NCBI GenBank assembly: GCA_037157565.1 | Contig: JAZHRO010000056.1 | Coordinates: 29,759,501 to 29,823,500 of the forward strand | Reading direction: 5' to 3' | DNA length: 64,000 bases | Source of the DNA: Thalassia testudinum | Taxonomy: Eukaryota; Streptophyta; Magnoliopsida; Alismatales; Hydrocharitaceae | Shown: positions 54,094-64,000 of the stretch, piece by piece | How positions within the stretch are numbered: position 1 is the stretch's first letter | Layout of the letters: every line of letters starts with the position of its first letter | The notes under the pieces: generated by a model | Databases searched by the model: none | What the model was told of the DNA's origin: nothing | The model's input: the letters and a program-made list of their open reading frames with translations, nothing else | Made by a program: the position numbers and the translations under genes

Positions 54094-55037
54094 GGACTGA
54101 GGAGGGGATTTTGAGCTTGGAAGCCAATCTTCCAAGCTAGGAATTGTTGCCAGAGTAGGAAACCCAAATCTCTCATGTGTTTGCATGAGAGATTGGGAAG
54201 GTTCTGGATCTTATGGACGGATTTAGAAGGAAGAGGACTCCTCAAAGAATCTCCCTTCCAATTTTGGAAGGGATTGATTGAGCAGAGGAGTTCTCTTCAA
54301 TCAAAGGTCGTCGGAGAAGGATTCCTTCATGATAATGGTGGAGGGACCTATTTGCATAGAGTGACGACAAAGTTAGGTGCCTTTTTGTAAAGATTTCGAA
54401 AGTTATGGGCATGTGTGTGAGAGAAAAGACTCAGACTAGACCAAATTGCAAACTAGGTCAAGATAATCTCAAATTGGGCCCAAATTTTGGTACAAACCTA
54501 ATTTTGACCCTAGGAATCCAATGGTGAAGTTAGATTTAGGTTTTGACCAAGTAGATTTGGGTAATTTATGCAAAAACCTAAATTAGGGCAAATGTCAGTC
54601 TGAGACTCTATTTTGGGTCAAGACGAGTTTTGATGGTCAAATTGAAGGCTCCAAATCCTAGAGAATATTTTTCTATGAATTTTAGAGGGTTTAGGTGAAT
54701 TTTATCCTAATCAAAACCTTAGTTAATTAAGCGGGTCTATTTTTAGGGTTTCAAAAGTCATTTAATTCTCAAAACATGTGAAAACCCTTTTCTGTTTGTT
54801 CTAACCCATTTGTTAGTCTTTTAGGACCATTTGACCTTTGATTACCCCCTAAGAAAACTCATGGTTGTACTGCATTCATGAAGTGATGGTAAAATTGTAG
54901 TTTTAACCCTATTTTCTTGTCTTTCTCTTGGAATGGATTTGCAGTGAATTATGGTTCTCTGGCAGTTATGCAAGAGCATTTACTGACTTAATTGGATCAA
55001 AATGAGCTAGTTATGGCTCATGATGGTGTTCCCATCA

Positions 55038-56235
55038 CCAGTGCCAGAGACAGAGGCTCCGGAGAGAGGGACAGTGATGTTTGATGGAGGAGGCAGCCTC
55101 TCGTAGGTGTGGTGATGTGCGGACGACGGAGAGGAAGGACCTTCTTCCTATAGTACGTGGCAGCAAGTGAAGAGGTCGAAAGAGGAAGGTCATCGGAGCA
55201 AGGTGGTGCTGGCTGTAGGTCAAGGAAATAGAGGATTTTTTAGGACTAAAACTTGCTAAGGAGCAAGGCCTCGCTATGGGGGGCCTTTTAAAGGTCCAGA
55301 GGAAGCTTCTAAGCTTGGAAACAAGCTCGAGGAGCTCAAAATTTTAGGGAAGAAGATCCCTATTCTTGAGGAGTTTGCACGAGCTTTGTAGTCCAAATAA
55401 AGGTCTAAGACGTGGTTTAATTGATTAGGAAGGTTCTCAAGATTAGTCCCTCCAATTTTGGAGGGATTTGGTCAAGAAATCAGGGAGAAATCCTAGATTG
55501 AAGGTCGTAAGCTTTGGGTTTACACTGATAATGGAGGTAGGGGCCATTTTGAAGAAAATGAAGAGACGCTAGGGGGCTAAATGTAAGGATTTCGAAACCT
55601 AAGGGGTTAAATGTAAGAAATGGAGTTTTGAAGGTCTAAATTGTAAGCAAGGTCAAGATAGATTCTGATTGGGTCCAAATTTTGGTACAAGCCTAATTTA
55701 AATCCAAGGAATCTGATGGTGAAGTCATATTTTATTTTTGACCAATTTTGACTGGTAAATTTGCATTAAAACCCAAATTAAGGCAAACTTCTATCTGATA
55801 CTCTATTCAAGGTTCAAATAGGTTCAGATGGTCAAACAAAGGGTACCAAACCTCATAGAATATTTTTCTATCAATTTTATGAGACTTAGATGAATTTTAT
55901 CCTGACTAGAACCTTTATTAATTTAAGTGGGTCTGAAATTAGGGTTTTAGGTGTTTGTTTTGGTTCTCGAAATGCATAAAACCCTATTTCTGTCTGCATG
56001 GAGCCATTTATTAGTCTTTAATGCTCATTTAACCTTCAGTTTACCCTTGAAAAGCCTTGTGATTATTTTGTGTTCATGATATGCTATTAAAATTATAGAA
56101 TTAGCCCTAGTTTCTTATTCTCTTCTCAAGATAGAATGATGTGGAGTTATAACCATCAGATGGTTATGTAGGAACATTTATCTTTCAATTCTAACTAAAA
56201 GTGGCCAGTTAGGGCCTATGATGGTGTTCCCATCA
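55038..56235 (-). repeat. R5 3' LTR, part 2
   Basis: Outer half of the LTR split by R6. It aligns with R3 from GGCTCCGG onward and ends GGTGTTCCCATCA next to the polypurine tract. A TATA-like TTTAAAAGG (minus) lies near 55291-55283. Confidence 0.75.
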
Positions 56236-56272
56236 TACCCCATGCCTAGCTTTTGCTAGTCCCTTAGCAAAA
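56236..56272 (-). promoter_or_regulatory. R5 polypurine tract and hairpin
   Basis: TACCCCATGCC (56236-56246), the complement of GGCATGGGGTA, then TTTTGCTA-GTCCCT-TAGCAAAA (56251-56272, perfect 8-bp stem). Confidence 0.75.
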
Positions 56273-56452
56273 ATCCTATGGATCAAACCAGGTCTCTAGG
56301 TTAGATGTAACCATCAGGATGCCTTACTAAGTTGCATCTCTAGAAATTAGATCAAAATTCCAACAATAGGCCCAGAGGTTCTCAAGTACCAACTAAGATC
56401 CGGACCTGAACAGCTTTAGCCTGGGTTTACCGCAAAGGTTTCTAAGGCTCGC
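56273..56452 (-). other. R5 3' UTR, part 1
   Basis: Matches the R6 3' UTR (27799-27970) up to TTTCTAAGGCTCGC, where R10 interrupts it. The match resumes at 59144. Confidence 0.65.
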
Positions 56453-57389
56453 TGATGGGAACACCATCATGAGCCCTAACTAGCTCATTTTGACCTAGAA
56501 AAGAGAATAAAAGCTCCTACATAATCAAATGAAGGTCCTAACTCAAGGAATAACCAGTTTGAGAGAAGTAAGAAACAGGGGGTAAAACTGCAATTTTACC
56601 ATTGCAGTGCAACAACAGGAATTCTCAGTGGCTAAACATTGGTCAAATGGTCTTAACAAGATAAAAAGTGGGTTGGTTCAAATAGAAAAGGGTTCAAGTG
56701 AAATCTGGAAATTAAATGACTTCTAGTAACCTTAAAATAGACCTGCTTAATTTAACAAGGTTTTGGTCAGGATAAAATTCACCTAAACCCTCTAAAATTC
56801 ATGGAAAAATATTCTCTAGGGTTTAGAACCTTTAATTTGTCCCTTAGAACCTATTTTGACCTAAATAGGGGTCCTAGTCAAATGTTTGCCCTAAATTAGG
56901 TTTTTATGTAAATTACCCAGTCAAAAGGGGTCAAACCCAAAATCCAACTTCACCATTGGATTCCTTAGGTCAAAATTAAGTTTGTACCAAAATTTAGACC
57001 TAAGGGGAGTTCACCTTGACATACTTCGCAAATCAGTCCAGCCCAATGACATTTATACCCCTAATTTTTGAAAACTCTTGCAGACACCCCACTAGCTTCC
57101 TCGTTGTTCTGTGCAATTATGTTGCTCCACCATTGTAGTGGAGGAAATCCCACTTCGGCAAGGATTCAAGGGAAACAACTCCCTGATTCCTCAGAGAATC
57201 CCTCTCAAATTTGAAAGGGAGATTCTCTGAGGAATTCTCGTTCATGTGAACCTAATTTAGAGCTCCAATTTCCACCCAATCTCTTATGCGAAAGCATGAG
57301 AGATTTGGGTCTTTTCCGTCCTTCCAACTTTGATGAGGTTTCCGTGCTTGGAAGCTGGCCTTCCAAGCACAAGGCCCTCTGCCAGGGGT

Positions 57390-57397
57390 TATAAAAG
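57390..57397 (+). promoter_or_regulatory. R10 TATA box
   Basis: TATAAAAG, 937 nt into the LTR, followed by GGACCCC. Confidence 0.55.
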
Positions 57398-58292
57398 GGA
57401 CCCCAGATCCTTCTGCTCCTCTCAAGCTTGATTTGGCCAGAGAAAACCCCAATTTTCCTCTCTTCTCCTCTAGCCAAATTCCTAGCAAGCTCTGGCAAGT
57501 CCTATCTCCTCCTCTCGTCACTCTACCACAATACCAGTGGTAGAGTTGCCTTTGCCTCTTTCATCCGTGTTGCACCACACTTGTGCACGTGCCTACCTCC
57601 TTCTCATCGCCGCAGTCCTCCTTTCACTAGGCCTTTGTCTCTGGCGATGGCACATATGAGTCGTCTGCCTTCTCCGCTACCCCCTTTGTCTATTCCCTCT
57701 TAGATAAGTCCTCTCCCTGTACTCTTTATTTTCCCCCTCATTTATTTCTGTTATTTCGTCTCAATGCTCATACACCACCGCCATCTTCTCCACCTCCGGC
57801 AGACCACCGGTGAGGTGCTCCCGCCGTTCCACACACCCATCCACCTCGCCAACCACCTCAAAAGCTCTGCCACATCTCATTGATTATAGCCCCTCTTCCC
57901 ATTCACTGCTACACACTCCCAACATGCTCCCCAAACACATCCATCTTCACAGCCACAGGGTGACCTAGGCACGCACTCCCAAGCTACCCCGTGCCACGTC
58001 AACCACCGAGACACCTTTGCCGTTCCAAGGCGAAGCTCCCTATGTGATTTTATGAGGCCGTAAGGCCATTTGCTTATGGATAGATACAGGTGCTCGGCTG
58101 CAAATGGAGCAGGTTCGAAGAAGCTCGCAAGCTTCATTCCAGGCTCTAGGCTCCAAACATCAGGTTCCCAAACACGCGAATTTCGTTCGTGCACATTTCC
58201 ATCCAGTAATTGGAGTCAAAGCCCTCCAGCAACCTCTACAATCGAGCGCGACACCTGTTGTGTGAGCGTCTACGAAGAAGGTGGGACATTTA

Positions 58293-58333
58293 GTCCCACC
58301 TCAGAGGATTTGAAGCGAGTGGTGTGATATAAG
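58293..58333 (+). promoter_or_regulatory. USE-like box plus TATA box in R10
   Basis: GTCCCACCTCA (58293-58303), two mismatches to the plant USE, then after 24 nt TATAAG (58328-58333). The box lies in the perfect inverted repeat GGTGGGAC-ATTTA-GTCCCACC (58280-58300). Confidence 0.45.
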
Positions 58334-58357
58334 TGGAAAAAATGTCAGGGGCTTATC

Positions 58358-58579
58358 GCCTCTTGACATGGGGTGAGGTCCCACTCTCCTCGTTTGCGAC
58401 CCACGCTCCGTGGACCTGGTTACTGACTCGACTACTCGTGCACTCCTCGCCCACCACCTACGCAGGTGGGTCTGGTCCCGGGCACGCTGACTCAACCCGT
58501 TAACCTGAGAAGGCTTTAGGAGAGCGAGCCTAAGAGAGAAGAAAGAAGAGAGATCACGGGAGGGTAGGGGGTAGGTTTT
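58358..58579 (+). ncRNA. Putative Pol III-type transcript in R10 (predicted)
   Basis: Inference: from about 25 nt after TATA to the first TTTT (58576-58579), in GTAGGTTTTGC, the same phrase that ends the R2 unit. It contains GGGGTGAGGTCCC. The hairpin ATGTCA...TGACAT (58343-58370) straddles the assumed start. Confidence 0.2.
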
Positions 58580-59143
58580 GCTCTCAGGGAAAAAGAGGAA
58601 GCAGAAGCTAAGGGTGAAGCCATAGAAGAAGAAGGAGAAAGCTGCTAAGGAAGCCAAAAGCAAGGAGAGGGCAAAAGTCTGAGCAGCTAAGGAAGAGAAG
58701 GCTTGGCTGAAGAGAAGAGCAAGGCTGAAGTTAGAAGCACAAAGAGAGAAGAGAAAGAAGGAAGAAGAAGCTAAGGCCAGAGAAAGAAGAAGAGCCAGAG
58801 AAGAAGAAAGAGATAGAAGAGGAAAGAAGAAGACAGAGAACAAAGAGATTTGAAGCACTGTAGCAAATATACATTTAAGACGTCTGATTTTCATATCAGA
58901 CGTCCATATTTTTGCTTTTATACACATTGATATTTTATGGATCTCTTTACATTGCTTGCATTATAATTTTGACTTGTCATTGCATATTATAAAGTTGTGT
59001 TCTTGGTTTTTGAATCCCAATTTGCACCCTATGTTTGACCTCAGATTTATATTTTTCGAGTAATAAAAATTCATTTGTTTTCAAAGCAATTTTCGCTATA
59101 CTACAATGCATTTATTTTAAACCCTATTTCGCTCTTGAAAACA

Positions 59144-59585
59144 CCTGTGATAACTACCTAGAGGTTCATTGATCCCAGCGGTTAAAGCACCTATGCATGG
59201 ATGTAACATGTCTAGGTTCAACTTGCCAGTGCATTTTTGTAAGAGAGATAGAGAAGGATTTTTCATTTGAAGAGTTTTCCCTCTTTTCTTTCTATTTTTC
59301 CCTAAGTCCATCCTTGAATTGGCCTTAAACACGGTCAGTATCAGATTCCTTGTCCCCACCATCAATCCTTGAAGGGTTCTTGGCTTTCGATGCATTGGGA
59401 TAGCACATCCCATGGCAACCCCCAGAACCCTAGATTTCGACACTTCGATATAGTGTCGCCCATGGCGTTCTGTAGCTAAATTCAGGCCCTGGCATTTGAC
59501 ATTTCGGGATAATCTCGCCCATGGCACCTAAACCAGTACAAGGTGCTTACATGCTTTCGGTAGGATATTTAGATATCCTAGGAGA
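59144..59585 (-). other. R5 3' UTR, part 2
   Basis: Contains three CCATGG modules (59345-59525, minus) and the hairpin AGGATAT-TTAG-ATATCCT (59562-59579). It is cut by R11 at 59586; the rest of R5 lies right of the window. Confidence 0.65.
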
Positions 59586-61941
59586 TGATTGAGAAACAAT
59601 CATAGGTCTTAATTGACTTAGATTAAGCTAGAACTTAGCATAAGTTAGGGTAATTCATGCATGCATACGCATTATCTGCATCTTTACTGCTTTCCTTTAT
59701 CTATGCATGAAATAATGTTATAGTGTGCTGATTAAGTGCATTATGTCAATTGCAGGCAATAAGCTCATCAGGAGCTGGATCTGGAGCAGGATCTGAAGCT
59801 GGATCAGGAATAACGGGTGTACAGTAGAGCTGGAGTAGAAGACCTAGATTAGATGTAGGAATAATGATGTAAGGGAGTTAAGGTTTTCTATTCTATTAAG
59901 TAGGAATAAAGTAGTAAAATGTGAAGAGCTTAGGTCCATACTAGCTATAAGATAGCCTAGAGACTTCCCCAAGCCTTAGCCACCCTTAGATTAGGTCACA
60001 ACACCCTAGGAAGCCCTAAAACCCTAGTTCCAACCCTTATCTGGACATCCAAATAAGTTATAGGATGTCCAGGACCCTTAGCCATCTCCCACACACCTCA
60101 AACCTACTTCTGCAATATTATTGGACGTCCAGACACTTTGTCAGACATCCAATTTTTGCAGAATACCCAAAACAGAACCTTAATTTCCCCCTAACTCAGA
60201 TTGGACGTCTAGAACTGAAGTTTGGACTAATGATTTTTGAGTATAAGTCATCTGATCACATTTTTGGACGTCTAGTATTGGTCTCGAATCCTTGTTTTGA
60301 GATTCAAGTCTTGATCTTGGATCTCTGGCTCCCTAGACCTAATCCCAACCCCATAGGAACCTAAATTAAGGTGTTCTAACCCTAGTACATCACCTCTAGA
60401 CCTACCTAAGGACCTAATTAGGTCCTCACCAAACCCAATTGACTTAGATCAAAGTCAATTACCTTCACCTAAGTCAATTGGACTCATTGAGTCCAATTGA
60501 GCTCAGATTTCAACCCATACAAGTTCAATTGGACTTGGTGAGAGTCCAATTGACCTAAACCCAACTTAATTGAGTTATTTCACTCTCCATTAGGTTCACA
60601 CTCATTCAATTAAACTTAGGTTAAGTTTAATTGCATTTTCCCCTTAGCAATTAGGGTTTGTGACCCTAATTCAAGACATGCACCTACTTAAACCCCTTAG
60701 GACCTAACCTAAACCTCCTAGCCACATAGAGCACGACCACACCACACACACACACACCCACTCATGCACACACACTTCTTTAGAGTTCTCTAGAACTCTC
60801 TTGAAGTGGTGCCACCTCTTGGTTGCCAAATTTAGCAACCAAGAGGCATTCAAATTGAGATCCACATTTTTTGGATCTCAAAAACCACCTCTATCCTCAT
60901 GTGGCCGGCCACTCTTGGACTCTCTCTAGAGAGTTCCACACCTCTCTAGAGAGAAGCCCTTGAGCCTATAAAAAGACCCCATGGGTGGCCAAGTGCACCC
61001 ATTCACATCCCTTGGCTTCCATTGGCACCACTCACTCCATTTTCTCCATGCACACCCACCTTCACTTAGGCTGGCCACTCCACCTCCACGAGCTCACCAT
61101 CGCCATGGAGGACATCATGCTGGGATGCTGGATCAATCCTCCCTCTCTCCAAGGGTCGGCCTAAGCTCCATTAGCTGCCCCTCATTCTCCTCCCGACCAC
61201 TCCAAGGCCATCGGGGACCACCCCTGAATGCCCTTTTGTTCTGCTAGATTTAGTTTATGCTCTTTGTAGTTTATTGCTTTTTATTACTGCTTAGTAGAGT
61301 AGTCTTTATTCTCCCCCAATGATGCATGCAAAATCCCCCCATTGATTCTTGTATGCAGTCTCTTTCTGGTAGCTAGATTTAAATTCCAATCATTTCTGTA
61401 CAAGCTTTCCTCTATAGTTTTTGTTGCGAACAACTCTCCCAATGAATGAATGAAAAATGCTTATATATATATATGTCTCCACGTTGTGAAATAACCATGA
61501 GCTTATTGATTAACATTATATTTGCGTGATTCAAGTTGCCTGTTTTAATTGTCTATCCATTCCGCAACAAGCATGTCATTTCCAGAGAATATTGAAAATC
61601 TAATGATAGACGCTTTCTCCGTAAATAGTCACCACCTCACTATAATCGTGCACACAAAACTCACATGCTCACCTTTGTGAATTACTTAACGCACGCATAT
61701 GTAATCCGAGTTCATAACAGAAGTTGTGAATTCTTAATAAAGAGATTGGAAACTGGTGTGCATTTTTAAACAAAGTAGAGCGGCAAAAAGATCAATTTAA
61801 AAAGTAAAACAAATGCCTCCCAGAGACGAGTGACCATACTGAAGTCTCGTTATTTTTAGAAACTTAATTTTTGACGAACATTTTCGTGCAACTATACTGC
61901 GATCTCGACGACTTTCAAAACTCGTGAAAATAGTTTTGTTA
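59586..61941 (+). repeat. R11 5' LTR (about 2.36 kb)
   Basis: Starts TGATTGAGAAACAATCA and ends near ...TAGTTTTGTTA before the primer site. It has GACGTC-type boxes (60044-60270), a CAATTG-rich zone (60400-60680) and TATAAAAAG (60967-60975). The inner end resembles the R7 LTR end. Confidence 0.8.
60967..60975 (+). promoter_or_regulatory. R11 LTR TATA box
   Basis: TATAAAAAG followed by ACCCC, downstream of the CAATTG zone. Confidence 0.6.
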
Positions 61942-61943
61942 AA

Positions 61944-61961
61944 TGGCGCCGTTGCCGGGGA
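61944..61961 (+). other. R11 primer-binding site (exact tRNA-Asp)
   Basis: TGGCGCCGTTGCCGGGGA, the exact complement of the 3' end of plant tRNA-Asp. Confidence 0.92.
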
Positions 61962-63615
61962 GGCAACTTCATTTTTTATGATTTTGATCTTTGAGACTAT
62001 CACTGACAAATTTCTTTCTACTTTATTTTTTATGACAGGAAAAACAGAAGAAAAACAGGATCTGTGCACACAATGAGCACGAAAAACAATCCAGGTGCAC
62101 GTCATCATTCTCTTTAGATTAGGTTTCACTTTCTGCAATTTCCTTTGAAAATTTCTTTGAAAAAAAAAAACCTTTTACTCACTTTCATGAAAAGAACAAA
62201 AAATCAAAAAGAGAAAAATCTTTGAAAAAAAATCTAGATTTGGTTTCCTTTCGAATCTAAGTTAGTTTGAAAAGGAAAAAAAGAAAAAAGAGATATTTTA
62301 TTTGAATCTTTTGAAAAATTCTTTGCGAAAAAAAAATGTGCAAAAGTTTTGAAAAAAAAAAAAATTTTTGGTGGAAAGCTTAGATTTCAAACTCAAACCT
62401 CTTTAAAAAGTTTTTCCACCATCTTTTGATTTTCAGCCAGATTTCAAGTCTGATTTAAAAATTCGATTGCCGAAAAATTAGTAAGCGAAAAATTCTAAAA
62501 TTCAGGATAAATGTTCATTTTCAAACCATCTTTCAAATGCTGCCATTCTTTTGAAAAAATTCAAGTATAAAATTTTTAAAAATTCACGAAGTGCATGAGG
62601 GTCAGACAGACCTGGATTCAAAATTTTTCAAATTTCAAAAAGCGATTCCGAGTAATATGCGAATCTATTTTGACTAAAAATGGTGGGGTTTGAAAGATGA
62701 TCTAATTTGCTTTATTTTCCATATTTTTCCTAAATTTTTGAAGGTTATTTGATATTGTTTCAAAGAAAAGAAATAACTAGGGGTCAAAATTTCAAATCTA
62801 ACCATTTGACATTCAAAATTTCCTAAAAATTTGGTTGAAATAGTAAAAATTTCAAAGAAATATTCTCTGGAAATCTAATCGAAAAAGAAATCTACTTGCA
62901 AAATTTCATGTTAATTGGATTTCAATTATTGTCAGAGAACAAACATTACTTTTGTGGTCTGTTGAAATAGAACAAACCCTAGAAGTGCATGAAACTTAGG
63001 TTGAATCTTTAGGGTTACAACTTAGAGACCACACTTTGGGCTAACCTAGACTTAATTAAGTCTAGTGCTTAGCCAGTGAGCTTGGTCACCATGAGGGCCA
63101 CTTACCACAAACCCCACTGAAGAAAACGGGTTAAAATCAATTTTAAAGCACGAAATCAACCCGAGTTCATTGTCATACTACTGGGTGTTTTTAACCTCTC
63201 TTGCCAAACTTGGTGAATAAGTCTGCGGGGCAATGTCAAACGACCGTGGCTCAGGGGTTAATGGAACTGGAGGCGTAAGCCAAAGGAAGAACCTTCCCCT
63301 TAGTCCCCTGGTAACCAGACTGGCTGGGTTAACTTGAGAGGCGGGAACCACTTTCAGTCGGTTGAACGATGAACTTCTCTTTAGGAATTCAAACTTCTAA
63401 CGAAAAATCTGGTCACTTGATCCATAAGGACATTTGATTGACAGGACCTTAGCCTTGTCTTGCTTAGCTATATCAACCCAGGGGTTGGGTGGTGTATGCA
63501 AGGAAGGAGGTCACTTCGACCTCACTTGATTGGACCTTGGGAGCCACTGCCAAGGAGGCGAGTCACCTCGCCCGGACCATCTTCTCCCCCCACTTCTTCT
63601 ACTCCCAGAGCCACC
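61962..63615 (+). other. R11 5' leader
   Basis: AT-rich, no coding sequence. Near the middle GGGTCAGACAGACC (62600-62613) resembles the R7 leader hairpin region. Positions 63263-63307 hold the block shared with R9. TTTATTTTTTATGACAGG (62022-62040) resembles a splice acceptor. Confidence 0.6.
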
Positions 63616-64000
63616 ATGGCAAATCCTGGACTTGGACCTAGATCGGGTCAGGATATTGAGAATCTGGACCCCATGGCTTGTTTGGAAGGCTGGGTTGCCG
63701 AATCCGAGGAGCGACATCAGTAGAGCATGGATCATATTTTGATGGCACTTGACAGGATGCAGCACCCGCCACGAGGAGAACAACTACGGGATTTCTATGA
63801 CCCAGCCGTGCAAATCATCGCACCTCTAGTCAGAATTATGGCAGGTGGAGACGCGTTTGAGCTTAAGCCCAACGTGATTGGGTTGATCAGCGCTCATTTC
63901 TACGGGAACTTAAGCGAAGATTCGTTCCAGCACCTTGAGGACCTGAGTCAACTCGCTGAAACGATTCGACCCTGGAATATCGATCTCGGGATTGTTCTAA
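63616..64000 (+). pseudogene. gag: R11 gag, N-terminal part, one TAG
   Basis: The start at 63616 has an ideal context (CCACCATGG) and gives MANPGLGPRSGQDIENLDPM. TAG at 63721-63723 interrupts the frame (probably a former Gln), which then continues to the window edge with MDHILMALDRMQHPP, GDAFELKPNVIGLISAHFYG, and SEDSFQHLEDLSQLAETI. These are the same landmarks as in R1 gag. Only one defect is seen in 128 codons. Confidence 0.82.

Larger units (their letters stand above)
24983..55037 (-). mobile_element. R6: non-autonomous Athila relative, both LTRs, split by R7, R8 and R9
   Basis: Two LTRs of about 2.78 kb, roughly 92% alike by eye, bound a 24.5 kb interior. Some 20 kb of that interior is later insertions (R7 30147-40189, R8 about 40324-42117, R9 43874-51523). 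R6's own interior is about 5 kb and codes for one long acidic protein with no RT or integrase. R6 is inserted in the R5 3' LTR. CCAGT follows the right edge; the left edge has lost about 8 bases including the matching copy (GATTGGCC|GAGCGATAAG). Confidence 0.8.
52250..55037 (-). repeat. R6 5' LTR
   Basis: Starts (minus) TGATGGGAACACCATCA at 55037 and ends ...CGCTCCAACA at 52250. TATAAAAG at 54093-54086; pyrimidine-rich plus strand 52680-52930. It pairs with the 3' LTR at 24983-27762. Confidence 0.85.
56453..59143 (+). repeat. R10: solo LTR (2,691 bp) inside R5
   Basis: Starts TGATGGGAACACCATCATGA and ends CGCTCTTGAAAACA. Both flanks are R5 3' UTR, so no interior is present: a solo LTR left by recombination. 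The flanks (CTCGC left, CCTGT right) do not form a clean 5-bp duplication; a small deletion could explain this. It is in the same family as the R2, R3, R5 and R6 LTRs. Confidence 0.75.
59586..64000 (+). mobile_element. R11: Athila-type element, 5' LTR, leader and gag start, runs off right edge
   Basis: LTR, exact tRNA-Asp primer site, AT-rich leader and the beginning of a normal Gag with capsid-type motifs. It is inserted in the R5 3' UTR in opposite orientation. The LTR belongs to the R7 family. With a normal gag it may be the autonomous relative of R7; what follows gag is not visible. Confidence 0.85.

Noticed and set aside
58301..58927. 208-codon Ser/Phe/Leu-rich frame on the minus strand
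   Set aside because: Antisense of the R10 purine tract.
61440..61480. Short TATATATA run as a promoter
   Set aside because: It is a small microsatellite downstream of the real TATA box of R11.
1..64000. CRISPR arrays, operons, bacterial ribosome-binding sites
   Set aside because: The DNA is a plant nuclear repeat region; repeats here are LTRs and tandem duplications without the regular spacer pattern of CRISPR.

Overview
The window is nuclear DNA of a seed plant, and almost all of it is nested LTR retrotransposons of the Ty3/gypsy Athila type. I see no host gene. Evidence for the lineage: primer-binding sites complementary to the 3' end of plant tRNA-Asp, Athila-style Gag ('AWERYNDLLKKC' block), a protease with a D-L-G-A/S-S active site, RT with FMDD, an HHCC/DDE integrase without a chromodomain, and LTRs of about 1.7-3.0 kb. 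I name the elements R1-R11. Percent identities are estimates by eye.

Left stack (1-22548), four layers. R4 (+, gag-protease type) is broken in gag by R3 (-). R3 is broken in its 5' leader by R2 (+, the only element here with protease, RT, RNase H and integrase, all decayed). R2 is broken in gag by R1 (-), which runs off the left edge. From 1 upward one reads R1 gag, R1 5' LTR (2485-5439), R2 gag/pol and 3' LTR (5440-14427), R3 leader and 5' LTR (14428-17202), then R4 gag, protease, acidic region, 3' UTR and 3' LTR (17203 to about 22548). About 1 kb (22549-23531) is unclassified.

Right stack (23532-64000). R5 (-) is outermost. Its 3' LTR is split (23532-24982 and 55038-56235) by R6 (-), which has both LTRs (24983-27762 and 52250-55037). 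R6 carries R7 (-, 30147-40189, 5-bp duplication GTACT, nearly identical LTRs, an 827-codon open frame), an LTR-like insertion R8 (about 40324-42117) and R9 (+, 43874-51523, duplication CCTGC). R5's interior also holds a solo LTR, R10 (+, 56453-59143), and R11 (+, from 59586, running off the right edge after its gag start).

Functionally this looks like a community of one potentially autonomous type (R2-like) and several non-autonomous types (R4, R6, R7, R9) that have no RT or integrase. The non-autonomous elements share the same tRNA-Asp priming, polypurine tracts and 3' UTR signals, and they encode acidic, C-terminally hydrophobic proteins. The most unusual features are non-coding: (1) in one LTR family, a module like a plant U-snRNA/U6 promoter (USE-like box, 24-26 nt, TATA-like box), followed in four LTR types at about 210-270 nt by a T-run; (2) a co-varying inverted repeat at the very 5' end of nearly every LTR; (3) a conserved hairpin beside the polypurine tract; (4) conserved leader and 3' UTR structures, including a triple repeat and a second, internal polypurine tract.
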